The translations under genes and the position numbers were made by a program. This document shows, piece after piece, positions 8,867-18,122 of a DNA stretch of 64,000 nt. The DNA comes from Aureococcus anophagefferens (lineage: Eukaryota; Sar; Pelagophyceae; Pelagomonadales; Pelagomonadaceae). The notes under the pieces were generated by a model that saw only the letters and a program-made list of their open reading frames with translations, searched no databases and had not been told where the DNA came from. Location: the NCBI RefSeq assembly GCF_000186865.1, contig NW_008705562.1, positions 2,993,745 to 3,057,744 of the forward strand, in the 5' to 3' direction. Within the stretch, counting starts at the first letter, position 1. Every line of letters begins with the position of its first letter.

Positions 8867-10750
8867 ATGGAGCGCTCCATCTTCGACGCGTTGCGCGTCA
8901 CGCCCGAGGGCGGCGGCGCCACGGCGACGCTCGTCGGCGCCCTCGACGAGCGCGGCGCGCTGGCCTGGCGCGAGTCCCCGGAGGACGAGGCCGCGGCCCA
9001 CCTGGCGCGCAAGAAGTGGATCGTCGCCATGCTGCGCGACGGCGCGCGCAACGAGGCCTACGCGGCGGCCATCGCCGGCGCAGCCGAGGCCGTCGCGGCG
9101 CGGTTCGGCGGCGGCGCCGTCGCGCTCGAGATCGGCGCGGGCACGGGCCTCCTGACGCTCATGCTCTGCGACCAGGCCTTAGGCCACGTCGTCGCGTGCG
9201 AGATGGAGCCGGCGATGTGCGCGCTCGCGCGGGCCCACCTCGACGCCCACGGCGTCGGGAGCGAGGCCTGCACGCTCGTCAACGCGCGGTCCGACGAGGT
9301 GTCGCTGCCGACGCCCGCGGTCCTCGTGGTTTCGGAGCTCGTGGACCACGGCCTGCTGGGCGAGGGCATGCTGCCGTCGCTGCGCGAGTGCTTCGACTCG
9401 GGCACGGTTAGGAGAGACGCCGTCTGCGTGCCGCGCGCGGCGACGGTCTACGCGGCGCTGGTGGCCTGCCCCGCGCTCGCCGCGCGGCGCGGGCCCCGGA
9501 ACGGGACGGGCGGCGTCGCGTGGCACCGCGACGGCGGCTGCGTCGGCGGCCTCGCGGCGGCGCCCGCGCGCCTCGCGACGCTCGAGGGGTGCGCGCGGCT
9601 CACGCCCTGGGCGCCCTGCGCGACCATCGGCCTGGAGGCGGCGACGATCCCCGAGCGCGGGCGCCACCGCGCGCCGGCCGTCGCGGTCGTCGCCGACGCG
9701 GCCGGCGCGGCGGACGCCGTCGTCTTCTACTGGAGCCTCGACCTGGGCTTCGGTTTGACGACGTCCAACGACCCGGACGGGCCGTACCAGGACCACTGGC
9801 TCCAGATGGCCATGCCCCTGCCGGCGCGCGTCGACGTCCGAGCGGGCGACGAAATCGCGCTCACGGCGATCCACGACGACGAGGCCGTCGTCTTCGACGT
9901 GTCGATCCGCGGCGCGCCCGCCGCCGACGCGGCGGCGCTCTGCTCCTGCGGCTGGCACGTCTGGTGCTCGCACGGGCGCCTCGCGGCCCTCGCGGCCTTC
10001 GACGCGGCGCCGCCGCGGCGCGCCTCCGCCGGCGACGCGCGCCCCCGCGTCGACGTCGGCGACTCGGCGCCCGTCGCGCTGGCCGCGGCGGCGGCCGATG
10101 GGTGTCCCCACACGGCCGTGCTCTGCGACGACCGCGACGCGCTGCTCGCGTCGCGGGTCGACGCGCGCGTGGAGATCGCGCGGTCGCTCGACGACGTCTC
10201 CCCGAGGCGCGTCGTCGTCGGCGAACCGTTTTACCACGCGCTCGAGGGCCACCCGCTCGCGACGGCGCTGCGCTTCTGGCGCCGCGCGAACGCGCTGGAC
10301 GCGGCCGCCGTCGAGCCGAGGGGCGCGACGGTCGTCCTCGAGGCGCTCCGGTCCGACGAGCTCCGGGCCGCGTACGGCCCGCTGCCGGACTCCATCCTGG
10401 ACCTGCCCCACGGCGCGGCGGCCGCGGCCTGGCGCGAGGCCGCGGCGACGCTCGTGCCCCTCGACCTCGCGGACTACGCCTACGAGGTCGCGTCCGAGAC
10501 GGTCCTTTGCGCGTTTGATTTTGAACGACCCTTCGAGGATGTCGCGGCGCGCGTCGCGGTCCCGGATTGTGGTCCCGTCGACGCCTTCGCGCTCGCCGTG
10601 CGGTTCCACGGCCGCGGCGCGGACGCAAGGCGCCTCGCGAGGTTCCACGTCGGGGAGCCCGGGGCGACGGACGTTCTTTTCGAGCTCCGCGGCGACGGGT
10701 CCTGCGCCTTGGACGTCGTCGCGCGGAAGAAGCGGCCGCGGGAGGAGTAA
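8867..10750 (+). CDS. PRMT7-like protein arginine methyltransferase
   Basis: This SAM-dependent enzyme is predicted to methylate arginine side chains of proteins in cytosol or nucleus. It is a single exon of 627 residues from the ATG at 8867; an in-frame ATG at 8849 would add six residues with codons atypical for this genome. The N-terminal half has the SAM site VALEIGAGTGLLTLML (near residue 88), post-I acidic CEMEPAMCALARAH and a double-E loop SELVDHGLLGEGMLPS that matches PRMT7 (two Glu spaced by eight). After the barrel, FYWSLDLGFGLTTSNDPDGP and YQDHWLQMAMPLP resemble the THW-type segment of PRMT7 (HWLQ). The C-terminal half is a second, more divergent methyltransferase-like copy, also a PRMT7 trait. 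It ends KKRPREE, ten bases from the convergent gene. Confidence 0.8.
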   Translation: MERSIFDALRVTPEGGGATATLVGALDERGALAWRESPEDEAAAHLARKKWIVAMLRDGARNEAYAAAIAGAAEAVAARFGGGAVALEIGAGTGLLTLMLCDQALGHVVACEMEPAMCALARAHLDAHGVGSEACTLVNARSDEVSLPTPAVLVVSELVDHGLLGEGMLPSLRECFDSGTVRRDAVCVPRAATVYAALVACPALAARRGPRNGTGGVAWHRDGGCVGGLAAAPARLATLEGCARLTPWAPCATIGLEAATIPERGRHRAPAVAVVADAAGAADAVVFYWSLDLGFGLTTSNDPDGPYQDHWLQMAMPLPARVDVRAGDEIALTAIHDDEAVVFDVSIRGAPAADAAALCSCGWHVWCSHGRLAALAAFDAAPPRRASAGDARPRVDVGDSAPVALAAAAADGCPHTAVLCDDRDALLASRVDARVEIARSLDDVSPRRVVVGEPFYHALEGHPLATALRFWRRANALDAAAVEPRGATVVLEALRSDELRAAYGPLPDSILDLPHGAAAAAWREAAATLVPLDLADYAYEVASETVLCAFDFERPFEDVAARVAVPDCGPVDAFALAVRFHGRGADARRLARFHVGEPGATDVLFELRGDGSCALDVVARKKRPREE

Positions 10751-10760
10751 CACTGCAAAA

Positions 10761-11654
10761 TTACTCCTCCGGCTGGTAGACGGCGCTCAGCGTCGCCATG
10801 TCCGCGTCGGAGATGTTGAAGTTCCAGAGCGTGAGGTCCTCGTCCATGTAGTCCTTGTTCCAGATGGACGTCGCGAGCGGGTGGCCCTGCTGGACGATCC
10901 ACTTCAACCCGATCTGCGCGCCGCTCACGCCGTACTTCGTCGCCAGCGACTTGACCTCGGGCACCGTGAGCACGTTCTTGCCGCCGTGGGCCGTGCACGA
11001 GGACCCGTTGAAGCCGCCGCACAGCGGCGAGTACGCCTGGACGACGATGCCCTCCTCGGCGTGGTAGGCGAGCAGGTCGTCGTCATGGTAGGACACGGAG
11101 AGCTCGAGCTGATTTACGGCGGGCGGCCAGACCGTCGCCGCGAGCTTCAACGCTTCGAGGTTCAGCTTGCCGAAGTTGCTGACGCCGATCGCCTTCGTCT
11201 GGCCCGCCGCGAGCGCGGCTTCCAGAGCCATCCAGGCCTCGCGGTTCGCCGACGCCGTGCCCGGGAAGTGGATCAATAACAAATCGACGTAGGCGACGCC
11301 GAGTTCCCGGAGGTTCTCGTCGATCTCCGCGGCGATCGACGTGTGGTTCGCGTAGTGGCGAAAGTCCTCGGTGACGATCTTCGTCTCGAGGAAGTAGGCG
11401 GACCGATCGATGCCGAGCGCCGCGATGCCCGCGGCGATGGCGGGCTGGTCGCCGTAGATGATGGACGTGTCGATGGCCTTGCCCGCGCTGGACCCGAGCC
11501 ACAGAGCGGTCGCGTTGGCCACGGAGCCGTGCTGCCCGCTGCCCGTGCCCAGGGCGACGTACGGCAGGTTGACGTTCGGGGCGATGGCGATGGTCGGCGC
11601 CGGGTCGACGGCGGCGGCCCCGCCCAGCGCGGCGGCGAGAAGCGTCTTCATCAT
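10761..11654 (-). CDS. Aldo/keto reductase with N-terminal signal peptide
   Basis: This is an NADPH-dependent carbonyl reductase of the AKR fold, 297 residues in one exon. The catalytic tetrad is visible: Asp62 and Tyr67 in AIDTSIIYG, Lys92 in LETKI and His129 in LLLIHFPG. Other family blocks are AIGVSNFG, VNQLELSVSYHDDDLL, VQAYSPLCGG and IGLKWIVQQGHPLATS. The N-terminal MKTLLAAALGGAAAVDPAP looks like a signal peptide, so it is probably secretory or extracellular, unusual for AKRs; two tandem Met codons leave the exact start open by one residue. The physiological substrate cannot be told from sequence. It diverges from the ABC transporter at 11800. Confidence 0.9.
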   Translation of the reverse strand: MMKTLLAAALGGAAAVDPAPTIAIAPNVNLPYVALGTGSGQHGSVANATALWLGSSAGKAIDTSIIYGDQPAIAAGIAALGIDRSAYFLETKIVTEDFRHYANHTSIAAEIDENLRELGVAYVDLLLIHFPGTASANREAWMALEAALAAGQTKAIGVSNFGKLNLEALKLAATVWPPAVNQLELSVSYHDDDLLAYHAEEGIVVQAYSPLCGGFNGSSCTAHGGKNVLTVPEVKSLATKYGVSGAQIGLKWIVQQGHPLATSIWNKDYMDEDLTLWNFNISDADMATLSAVYQPEE

Positions 11655-11799
11655 CGCGCGCGCTCACCTTTGTGGTAATTGAGCTGGCGAAGGCCAAACC
11701 TCAATACAGCAGCACTTCGAAGATCGGTACTTGGAACATGCAGTGTTCCAGGACCCCTCAGCCGGGCTGTGTGACTGCTTGGGCTGCCCCATCCGCGCC

Positions 11800-14700
11800 A
11801 TGGCGGAGAAGGCGCCGCTGCTGGCCCGCGGCGGCGACGAGGTCGGCGACCTCGTCGCCGACGACGTCACGGTGCGCGCGTCCGGCGTGACGATCCTCAA
11901 GAACATCTGCGCGACGTGGCGGCGCGGGTGCCTGAGCGCCATCATGGGGGGCTCCGGCGCGGGCAAGACGACGCTGCTGACGTGCCTCATCGGCGACCTC
12001 GCCGAGGAGTGCGTCCAGGGCAAGGTGGGCTTCGGCGCGGCGGCGATGACCGTCGCGGAGCGGCGGCGCGCGTGCGCGCTCGTGCCGCAGGACGACATCA
12101 TGCCGACGACGCTGTCGCCGCGGATGATCCTGACGTTCGCGGCGGCGCTCAAGGGCGTCGGTGACATCGGGGCCCGCGTCGACGCGCTGCTCGTGGACCT
12201 GGGCCTCGAGACGTGCGCGGACACGATCGTCGGCGAGTTCGGCGAGGGCGTGGGCATCTCCGGCGGCCAGCGGAAGCGGTGCTCCATCGGCATGGAGCTC
12301 GTCGACGACTCGGGGTCCTGCCTCTGCGCCGACGAGCCGACGTCGGGCCTCGACAGCTCCCTCGCCGAGTCCGTCGTCGAGGTGCTGTCCGCGGTCGCGC
12401 GCGGCGCGAGCTCGGGCAGTGACGGGAAGGAGGAGTCCAAGGACGTCGAGGGCGGCAAGGCCTTCGGGCGGCGCAAGGTCGTCATCGCGACGATCCACCA
12501 GCCGTCCTGGCTCACCATCGCCAGGTTCGACTGCCTCACGCTCCTCGCGAGCGGCAAGGTCGTCTACCACGGCCCGACGACGCCCATGCTCGGCCACTTC
12601 TTCTCCGCGCCGCCGGGCGACGCGCCCGCGGGCGTGCTCGCCGCGGAGAGCTTCAAGGTCGCCGACGGGAGCCCCGTCGGCTGGCCCTTCCCCATGGACA
12701 ACCCCATCGACGAGATCATGCGCCGCGTGAAGACGGAGAGTGGGGCGAAGTTAGCTGTGGACGCGTGGGCGAAGACGCGCAAGGGCCGCGCGGGCGCGAA
12801 GCTGCGGGACGCGGACGGCGACGACGGCGACGTCGACGGCGTGCCCCTCGTCGCGCAGACGTGTATTTTATTGCGCCGCTTCATGGTGGACTTCGTGCGG
12901 AACAAGGCCCGGCTCCGCGTCTTCATGGCGCGGCCCGTGCTCGCGCTCATCCTCGGCGCGGTCTTCTGGAACAAGGGCGAGAACATGTCCATGGCCGACG
13001 CGGGCGTGATCAGCGGTCTGATGTGCATCATCATGCTGAACACGGCGCTCCAGACCATGGGCGCGACCGTGCTGCTCGTGCCGCGCATGAAGGCGCTCGT
13101 GCGGCGCGAGCACCGCAACGGGCTCTACGCGGTGGGCCCCTGGTTCGCGGCCTACGCGCTGTCGACGATGATCCTGGAGGCCGCGGCGCTCGTGCCCTTC
13201 GTGGGCATCGTCTACCCGATGACGTCCCTCGACGGCGACCCGGCGAACGTCTTCAAGTTCTTCCTCGCGATCTACGCCGTCGTGCTCAACGGCGTCATGG
13301 TCGGCATCGCCGGCGGCGCCATGTGCAAGGACTACATCACGGTCGTCCAGATGTACATGCCCGTGTCCTTCTTCCAGATCCTGTTCATGGGCTTTTTGAT
13401 CCCCAAGTCGGACCTCCCGGCCTTCGCGGTGCCGCTCTACTACCTCAACCCCGTCCAGTACGCGTACTCCATTTTGGCCATCGACGAGTTCCACGGCGTC
13501 ACCTTCTCCGACGGCTCGGACTGCGACGCCATCGACGATCAGCTCGACGACGGCGAGGTCACGTGCTACGCGACGGGCGACGACTATTTATCCTCGAAGG
13601 ACCTGCACTACGACCAGCTCGCGCGCGACTTCATCCTCCTGGGCTGCGTGCTCGTCTGGTTCACGGGCTGCGCCTTCCTCTCGCTCCGCCAGTCCGTCCG
13701 GGAGACGGAGACGGCGCGCGCGGAGAAGGCCGAGCCCTTCGCGGTGCCCTGCAACGAGGCCTCGTACTGCGCGTTCCCGCGGAACCGGCTCGCGTCCCAG
13801 GCCAGCGACATCACGATCACGCCGTCGGACGCGCCCAAGGCCGGGGGCCTCAAGCCGTCGATCTCGTCGCCGGACCTCATGGACGACGTCGCGACCGCGC
13901 GCGACGTCGCGCCGGACCTGTCCGCGTGCGACTTGAGCATCGCCGTGTCGTCCGCGACGGTCCAGGAGAAGGTCGTCCTCGAGGGCGTCACGGCGACGTG
14001 GCGCGGCGGCGCCTGCGGCGCGGTCATGGGCGGCTCCGGCGCGGGCAAGTCGACGCTCATGAACTCGCTCATCGGCGACGTCGGCTCCGCGTCGGGCCGC
14101 CGCGTCGTCGCGGGCCGCGTCTCCCTGGGCCACGCGGCCGCGGAGAAGCGGCTCCGCCGCGAGTCGTCGTGCCTCGTGCCCCAGGACGACGTCATGTTCG
14201 AGACGCTCACGCCGCGGCAGATCCTGACCTTCGCGGGGCGGCTCCGGGGCATCGCGGCGTACGATGCCGACGCCGTCGTCGAGGAGACGCTCGAGCTGCT
14301 GAGCCTGGTCAAGTGCGCGGACACGCCCATCTGCCCCGGCGCGGGCGGCCGGGGCGTCTCCGGCGGCGAGCGGAAGCGCTGCTCCATCGGCATGGAGCTC
14401 ATCCGGCCCGAGGTGCCCGTGGGCGCGCGCTTCGCGGTGCTCGCGGCCGACGAGCCGACGACGGGCTTGGACAGCGCGCGCGCGGAGGAGGTCACGGGCA
14501 CGCTCCGGCGCGTCGCCAAGGCGACGGGCGCCGTCGTCATCGCGACGATCCACCAGCCGTCCATGCGCATCCTGGAGCTGAGCTTCGACACGATCTCGCT
14601 GCTCCAGACGGGGCGCCTCGTCTACCACGGGCCGGTCCAGTCCGTCGTCGACTACTTCTCCGCGAACCTGTCCTGGGCGCCGGGCGCGAACGAGAACCCC

Positions 14701-15816
14701 CTGGACACGTACATGAACCGCCTGCGCGAGGAGGTCGGCGGCGGCCGGACGTCGAACGCGCAGGCCGCGGTGCAGGTCTGGCGCGCGTCCGTGTTGTACC
14801 GCGCGGACCTCGAGGAGTCCGCGGCCAAGGCCACGCCCGCGGAGGAGGCGGCGGTGACGGCGTTCCTCACGCCGCCGACGCGGCTCCACCGGCTCCAGCA
14901 CTCGCTGCTCCCGAGGAACGTCTTCCGGAAGCTCGAGAAGCTGAGCTCGGCGCGCTACGGCCAGGACTACGCGGCGCAGTTCGGCCTCCTGTTCTACCGC
15001 AACGTCGTCGACGCCGTGAGCAACCCCTACATCTTCGCCGCCTTCATGGGCATCCGCCTCGGGCTCGGCATCGTCTTCGGGCTCCTGTGGTACCGCGACG
15101 CGGAGAGCCCCGTGCTCGCGAACGACGCGTCGACGCTCGACTCGCTGCTCTTTATTACGCTGGTCTGCGGCTCGGGCACGGCCATGGTCCAGACGATCAT
15201 CTTCGTGCCGGACATGAAGAACCTCGTGCGGCGCGAGGTCCAGAACGGGCTCTTCGCGTTCGGGCCGTGGCTCGCGTCGCAGCTGCTCTTCATGCTGCTG
15301 TTCCACGCGGGGGGCGCGCTGTGCCTCACGGCGCCCCTCGTGCTCCTCATCGACTCCCGGGGCAAGTTCTTCCTGCCCTTCGCGGCGCTCGTCTTTTTAG
15401 GGCCCTGCCTCTTCATGTTCGTCGGCCTCTTCTTCGGGGCCGCGAACCCGTCGAAGGACTTCGACCCCGCGCGCCAGAAGGGCGTCACCGTGCTCACGCT
15501 CATGGTCCTCTTCTGCGGCCTCATGATCCCCTACCCGGAGCTCCAGGACTGGTGCAAGCCCATCTACAAGCTCGACCCCTTCCAGCACCTGTACAACGCC
15601 GCGCTCATCGCCTTCTGGCGCGGCATGGACTTCAAGGGCTCCTGCAGCGACGACCTCGTCGGCAAGGACGTCTGCTTCAACACGGGCGCCGAGTACCTCG
15701 AGTCGCTCAACGTCAGCCCGGACCAGTACATGTACCACGTCCACTCGTTCTTCGGGCCCATCGTCCTCTTCGCGGTCCTCTCGACCGCCGCGCTCTACCG
15801 CGTCGCCTACTACTAA
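11800..15816 (+). CDS. Full-size ABCG-type ATP-binding cassette transporter
   Basis: An ATP-driven membrane exporter of the ABCG subfamily, built as two tandem half-transporters (NBD-TMD twice), 1338 residues in one exon. The first NBD has Walker A GGSGAGKTTLL (near residue 50), signature ISGGQRKRCSIGMEL, Walker B LCADEPTSGLDSS and the H-loop ATIHQPSW. The second has GGSGAGKSTLM, VSGGERKRCSIGMEL, LAADEPTTGLDSA and ATIHQPSM. Each is followed by about six hydrophobic helices and a Cys-containing extracellular loop. Order and length fit full-size ABCG proteins, which usually export lipids or hydrophobic metabolites; the substrate is unknown. The ATG at 11800 (GCCATGGCGGAG) is preferred; an in-frame ATG at 11731 would add 23 residues. 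No intron is needed. Confidence 0.93.
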   Translation: MAEKAPLLARGGDEVGDLVADDVTVRASGVTILKNICATWRRGCLSAIMGGSGAGKTTLLTCLIGDLAEECVQGKVGFGAAAMTVAERRRACALVPQDDIMPTTLSPRMILTFAAALKGVGDIGARVDALLVDLGLETCADTIVGEFGEGVGISGGQRKRCSIGMELVDDSGSCLCADEPTSGLDSSLAESVVEVLSAVARGASSGSDGKEESKDVEGGKAFGRRKVVIATIHQPSWLTIARFDCLTLLASGKVVYHGPTTPMLGHFFSAPPGDAPAGVLAAESFKVADGSPVGWPFPMDNPIDEIMRRVKTESGAKLAVDAWAKTRKGRAGAKLRDADGDDGDVDGVPLVAQTCILLRRFMVDFVRNKARLRVFMARPVLALILGAVFWNKGENMSMADAGVISGLMCIIMLNTALQTMGATVLLVPRMKALVRREHRNGLYAVGPWFAAYALSTMILEAAALVPFVGIVYPMTSLDGDPANVFKFFLAIYAVVLNGVMVGIAGGAMCKDYITVVQMYMPVSFFQILFMGFLIPKSDLPAFAVPLYYLNPVQYAYSILAIDEFHGVTFSDGSDCDAIDDQLDDGEVTCYATGDDYLSSKDLHYDQLARDFILLGCVLVWFTGCAFLSLRQSVRETETARAEKAEPFAVPCNEASYCAFPRNRLASQASDITITPSDAPKAGGLKPSISSPDLMDDVATARDVAPDLSACDLSIAVSSATVQEKVVLEGVTATWRGGACGAVMGGSGAGKSTLMNSLIGDVGSASGRRVVAGRVSLGHAAAEKRLRRESSCLVPQDDVMFETLTPRQILTFAGRLRGIAAYDADAVVEETLELLSLVKCADTPICPGAGGRGVSGGERKRCSIGMELIRPEVPVGARFAVLAADEPTTGLDSARAEEVTGTLRRVAKATGAVVIATIHQPSMRILELSFDTISLLQTGRLVYHGPVQSVVDYFSANLSWAPGANENPLDTYMNRLREEVGGGRTSNAQAAVQVWRASVLYRADLEESAAKATPAEEAAVTAFLTPPTRLHRLQHSLLPRNVFRKLEKLSSARYGQDYAAQFGLLFYRNVVDAVSNPYIFAAFMGIRLGLGIVFGLLWYRDAESPVLANDASTLDSLLFITLVCGSGTAMVQTIIFVPDMKNLVRREVQNGLFAFGPWLASQLLFMLLFHAGGALCLTAPLVLLIDSRGKFFLPFAALVFLGPCLFMFVGLFFGAANPSKDFDPARQKGVTVLTLMVLFCGLMIPYPELQDWCKPIYKLDPFQHLYNAALIAFWRGMDFKGSCSDDLVGKDVCFNTGAEYLESLNVSPDQYMYHVHSFFGPIVLFAVLSTAALYRVAYY

Positions 15817-15999
15817 GCTCGATTCGATCGGTACCCGTCGCGGAAATCTCGCGGCGATCGTCGTGCCCAAGTTCGTGCCCGAGGCTCCAGGCGGGTATTA
15901 ATAAATGGTGCAACTAGTGTGCAACTGAAGATTCAACAATCGTGAGCATTCCAGGCATGGGCCGGCTCGCAACGCTAACAAGCAGCCCGTGACAGCCAC
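15817..15999. other. Intergenic, no gene
   Basis: A 183-base spacer between two plus-strand genes. It is AT-richer from 15895 (ATTAATAAATGGTGCAAC) and contains the short near-repeat GTGCAACTAGTGTGCAACTG. It probably holds the 3' end of the ABC gene and the promoter of the next. Confidence 0.5.
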
Positions 16000-17874
16000 A
16001 TGGGCGCCGCCGCAACGACGGCGAAGCAGCCCCTGGCGGAGGTCGACATCAAGAACGAGATCGGCGTGCTCTACGGCGAAGAGGCCCGGCAGGCCTTCGC
16101 CGCGGCCAAGGAGGACGACGTCGTCGCGTGGCCGAAGGTCCAGGCCTACGCCGAGGCGCACGGCCTCCTCGACCCCAAGGCCGTGCTTTTCAAGAACCTG
16201 AGGCAGTTCAAGATCGCCCGCGGGCAGATCGAGGCCATCTACGACGAGCACTTCTCGGGCGCGGTGCGCGACATCCCCTGGCGCGGCAAAGACCTCGGCG
16301 ACGACCGGCGCCAGTGCGCGCTGCATGGCGCGCCCGCGAAGACGCTCGACGAGCTGTACGCGGTCGCGGAGAAGGCGTTGCTCAAGTACGGCGAGGTCAT
16401 GACCGCCGCGTGCCCGGACGGCGCGGTCCTGAAGCTCGCGCCGCTCAAGGGGCGCGCGCGCGCCGCGGCCAAGGCGCGCAACGAGTACGCGAAGAATACG
16501 GCGCCGGCGACGTCGTGGCTCTTCGACGTTGTGCGCGGCTCCGTCATGTGCGCGACCGAGGACGAGATCGTGCGGTTGTATGCGGCGCTCGACAAGGACC
16601 CGCGCGTCGACGTCGTGCGGACGAAGAACCGGTTCAACCCGCCGTGCTTCAACGGCTATCGCGACATTCTCATGAATATGGCGGTGCGCGTCGAAGGCGA
16701 CGCGGGCGAGGTGTCGCACCTCTGCGAGCTCCAGATCCACCACGCGCCGATCAAGGAGTCGGAGCCCATGCACAAGAGCCACGTGACCTACGAGTTCTTC
16801 CGCGAGTTCTTCCTCGGCAACGCGGACGCCGTCGAGGAGAGGCTGAACATGCTCTGCGCGCTGCCCGTCGACGATGCGGAGAACGTCGACGACCTCGTGG
16901 ATCGCGTGCTTGGCTCCGACCGCGCGTCGGACACGAAGCTGCTCTTGGAGCTGGTGAAGCTGCTCGAGTCGATCGCGGAGCACGCGAGCAGCGTGCGCGT
17001 CCAGGAGAAGGTTCTGGAGATCAAGGAGCGCGAGTTCGGGCCCGACCACCGCGAGGTGGCCATCACGCTGAGGAATCTTGGGAACGCGTACGGCGACCTT
17101 GGCGACTACGCCAAGCAGCGCGAGCTCCTCGAGCGCGCGCTCGCGATCCAGGAGCGCGAGTACGGCCGCGACCACGTCGAGGTGGCCACCGTGCTGATGA
17201 ACCTCGGGAACGCGCACGGCTCCCTCGGCGACTACGCCAAGTCGCGCGAGCTCTACGAGCGCGCGCTCGCGATCGAGGAGCGCGAGTACGGCGGCGACCA
17301 CGTTCAGGTGGCCAAGACGCTGCACAACCTCGGGAGCGCGCACGGCGACCTCGGCGACTACGCCAAGCAGCGCGAGCTCCTCGAGCGCGCGCTCGCGATC
17401 GAGGAGCGCGAGTACGGCGGCGACCACGTTGAGGTGGCCAGCACGCTGGGAAATCTCGGGAACGCGTACAACTCCCTCGGCGACGCGGCCAAGTCGCGCG
17501 AGCTCTACGAGCGCGCGCTCGCGATCGAGGAGCGCGAGTACGGCCGCGAACACGTTCAGGTGGCCAGCACGCTGGGAAATCTCGGAAATGCGCACGGCGA
17601 CCTCGGCGACTACGCCAAGAAGCGCGAGCTCCTCGAGCGCGCGCTCGCGATCTTCGAGCGCGAGTACGGCCGCGACCACGTTCAGGTGGCCAAGACGCTG
17701 CACAACCTCGGGAGCGCGCACGGCGACCTCGGCGACTACGCCAAGCAGCGCGAGCTCCTCGAGCGCGCGTTCGCGATCGATGGCTTTCTCGAGCATGCGC
17801 TCGCAATTTTCAAGCGCGAGTTTGGCGGCGACCACCGGCATGCCTTGTCTTGCCGAAGGAAGCTCGGGGTTTGA
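16000..17874 (+). CDS. RelA/SpoT-like domain fused to kinesin-light-chain-type TPR repeats
   Basis: One exon of 624 residues. The region around residues 165-260 resembles the nucleotidyl-transfer domain of RelA/SpoT: SWLFDVVRGSVMC, VVRTKNRFNPPCFNGYRDILMN and CELQIHH, the last in the place of the EXQIR motif. Whether it makes (p)ppGpp is doubtful because the N-terminal ATP-binding Arg/Lys set is not obvious. From about residue 345 come seven 42-residue TPRs of the kinesin-light-chain type (LGNAHGDLGDYAKQRELLERALAI and variants), the last one shortened. TPRs usually bind protein partners. The repeats are nearly identical at DNA level, pointing to recent expansion or homogenisation. Confidence 0.75.
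   Translation: MGAAATTAKQPLAEVDIKNEIGVLYGEEARQAFAAAKEDDVVAWPKVQAYAEAHGLLDPKAVLFKNLRQFKIARGQIEAIYDEHFSGAVRDIPWRGKDLGDDRRQCALHGAPAKTLDELYAVAEKALLKYGEVMTAACPDGAVLKLAPLKGRARAAAKARNEYAKNTAPATSWLFDVVRGSVMCATEDEIVRLYAALDKDPRVDVVRTKNRFNPPCFNGYRDILMNMAVRVEGDAGEVSHLCELQIHHAPIKESEPMHKSHVTYEFFREFFLGNADAVEERLNMLCALPVDDAENVDDLVDRVLGSDRASDTKLLLELVKLLESIAEHASSVRVQEKVLEIKEREFGPDHREVAITLRNLGNAYGDLGDYAKQRELLERALAIQEREYGRDHVEVATVLMNLGNAHGSLGDYAKSRELYERALAIEEREYGGDHVQVAKTLHNLGSAHGDLGDYAKQRELLERALAIEEREYGGDHVEVASTLGNLGNAYNSLGDAAKSRELYERALAIEEREYGREHVQVASTLGNLGNAHGDLGDYAKKRELLERALAIFEREYGRDHVQVAKTLHNLGSAHGDLGDYAKQRELLERAFAIDGFLEHALAIFKREFGGDHRHALSCRRKLGV
17026..17830 (+). repeat. 126-bp tandem repeats coding TPR units
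   Basis: Six to seven in-frame copies of a 126-base unit each encode 42 residues. Anchors such as GGCGACCTCGGCGACTACGC recur every 126 bases with few changes. Variation is concentrated at a handful of positions (YGRDH/YGGDH, NAYNS/SAHGD). Confidence 0.85.
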
Positions 17875-18122
17875 GAAGGGCAGTAAGTGTGTGGTCGTTG
17901 GCCGCTCAGGCCGAGATTGGGGCTGCGAGATCGAGACATCAGAGAATGTCCGTCGCCATGCCAAAGATATCGATCGTAAACTTCAAGTTCTCCTACTAGT
18001 ACCTAGGTAGGCGAACTACGCGTGTTATTCGAAATACGGTGGCATCGCGAGCGACGGGCGGGCGAGGTCGGCTCGGCGATGCGGCGGCGCGCTCTGCGCG
18101 CGCGCGCCGCGGCGGCCGGGGC
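17875..18122. other. Convergent intergenic spacer
   Basis: A 248-base spacer between stop codons of convergent genes, unusually long for this window. It is partly AT-richer (AAAGATATCGATCGTAAACTTC near 17963, cut short here). No open frame with the local codon bias is seen. Confidence 0.4.

Noticed and set aside
16980..17830. CRISPR-like array.
   Set aside because: The regular spacing is in-frame TPR coding repeat; units are contiguous with no unique spacers.
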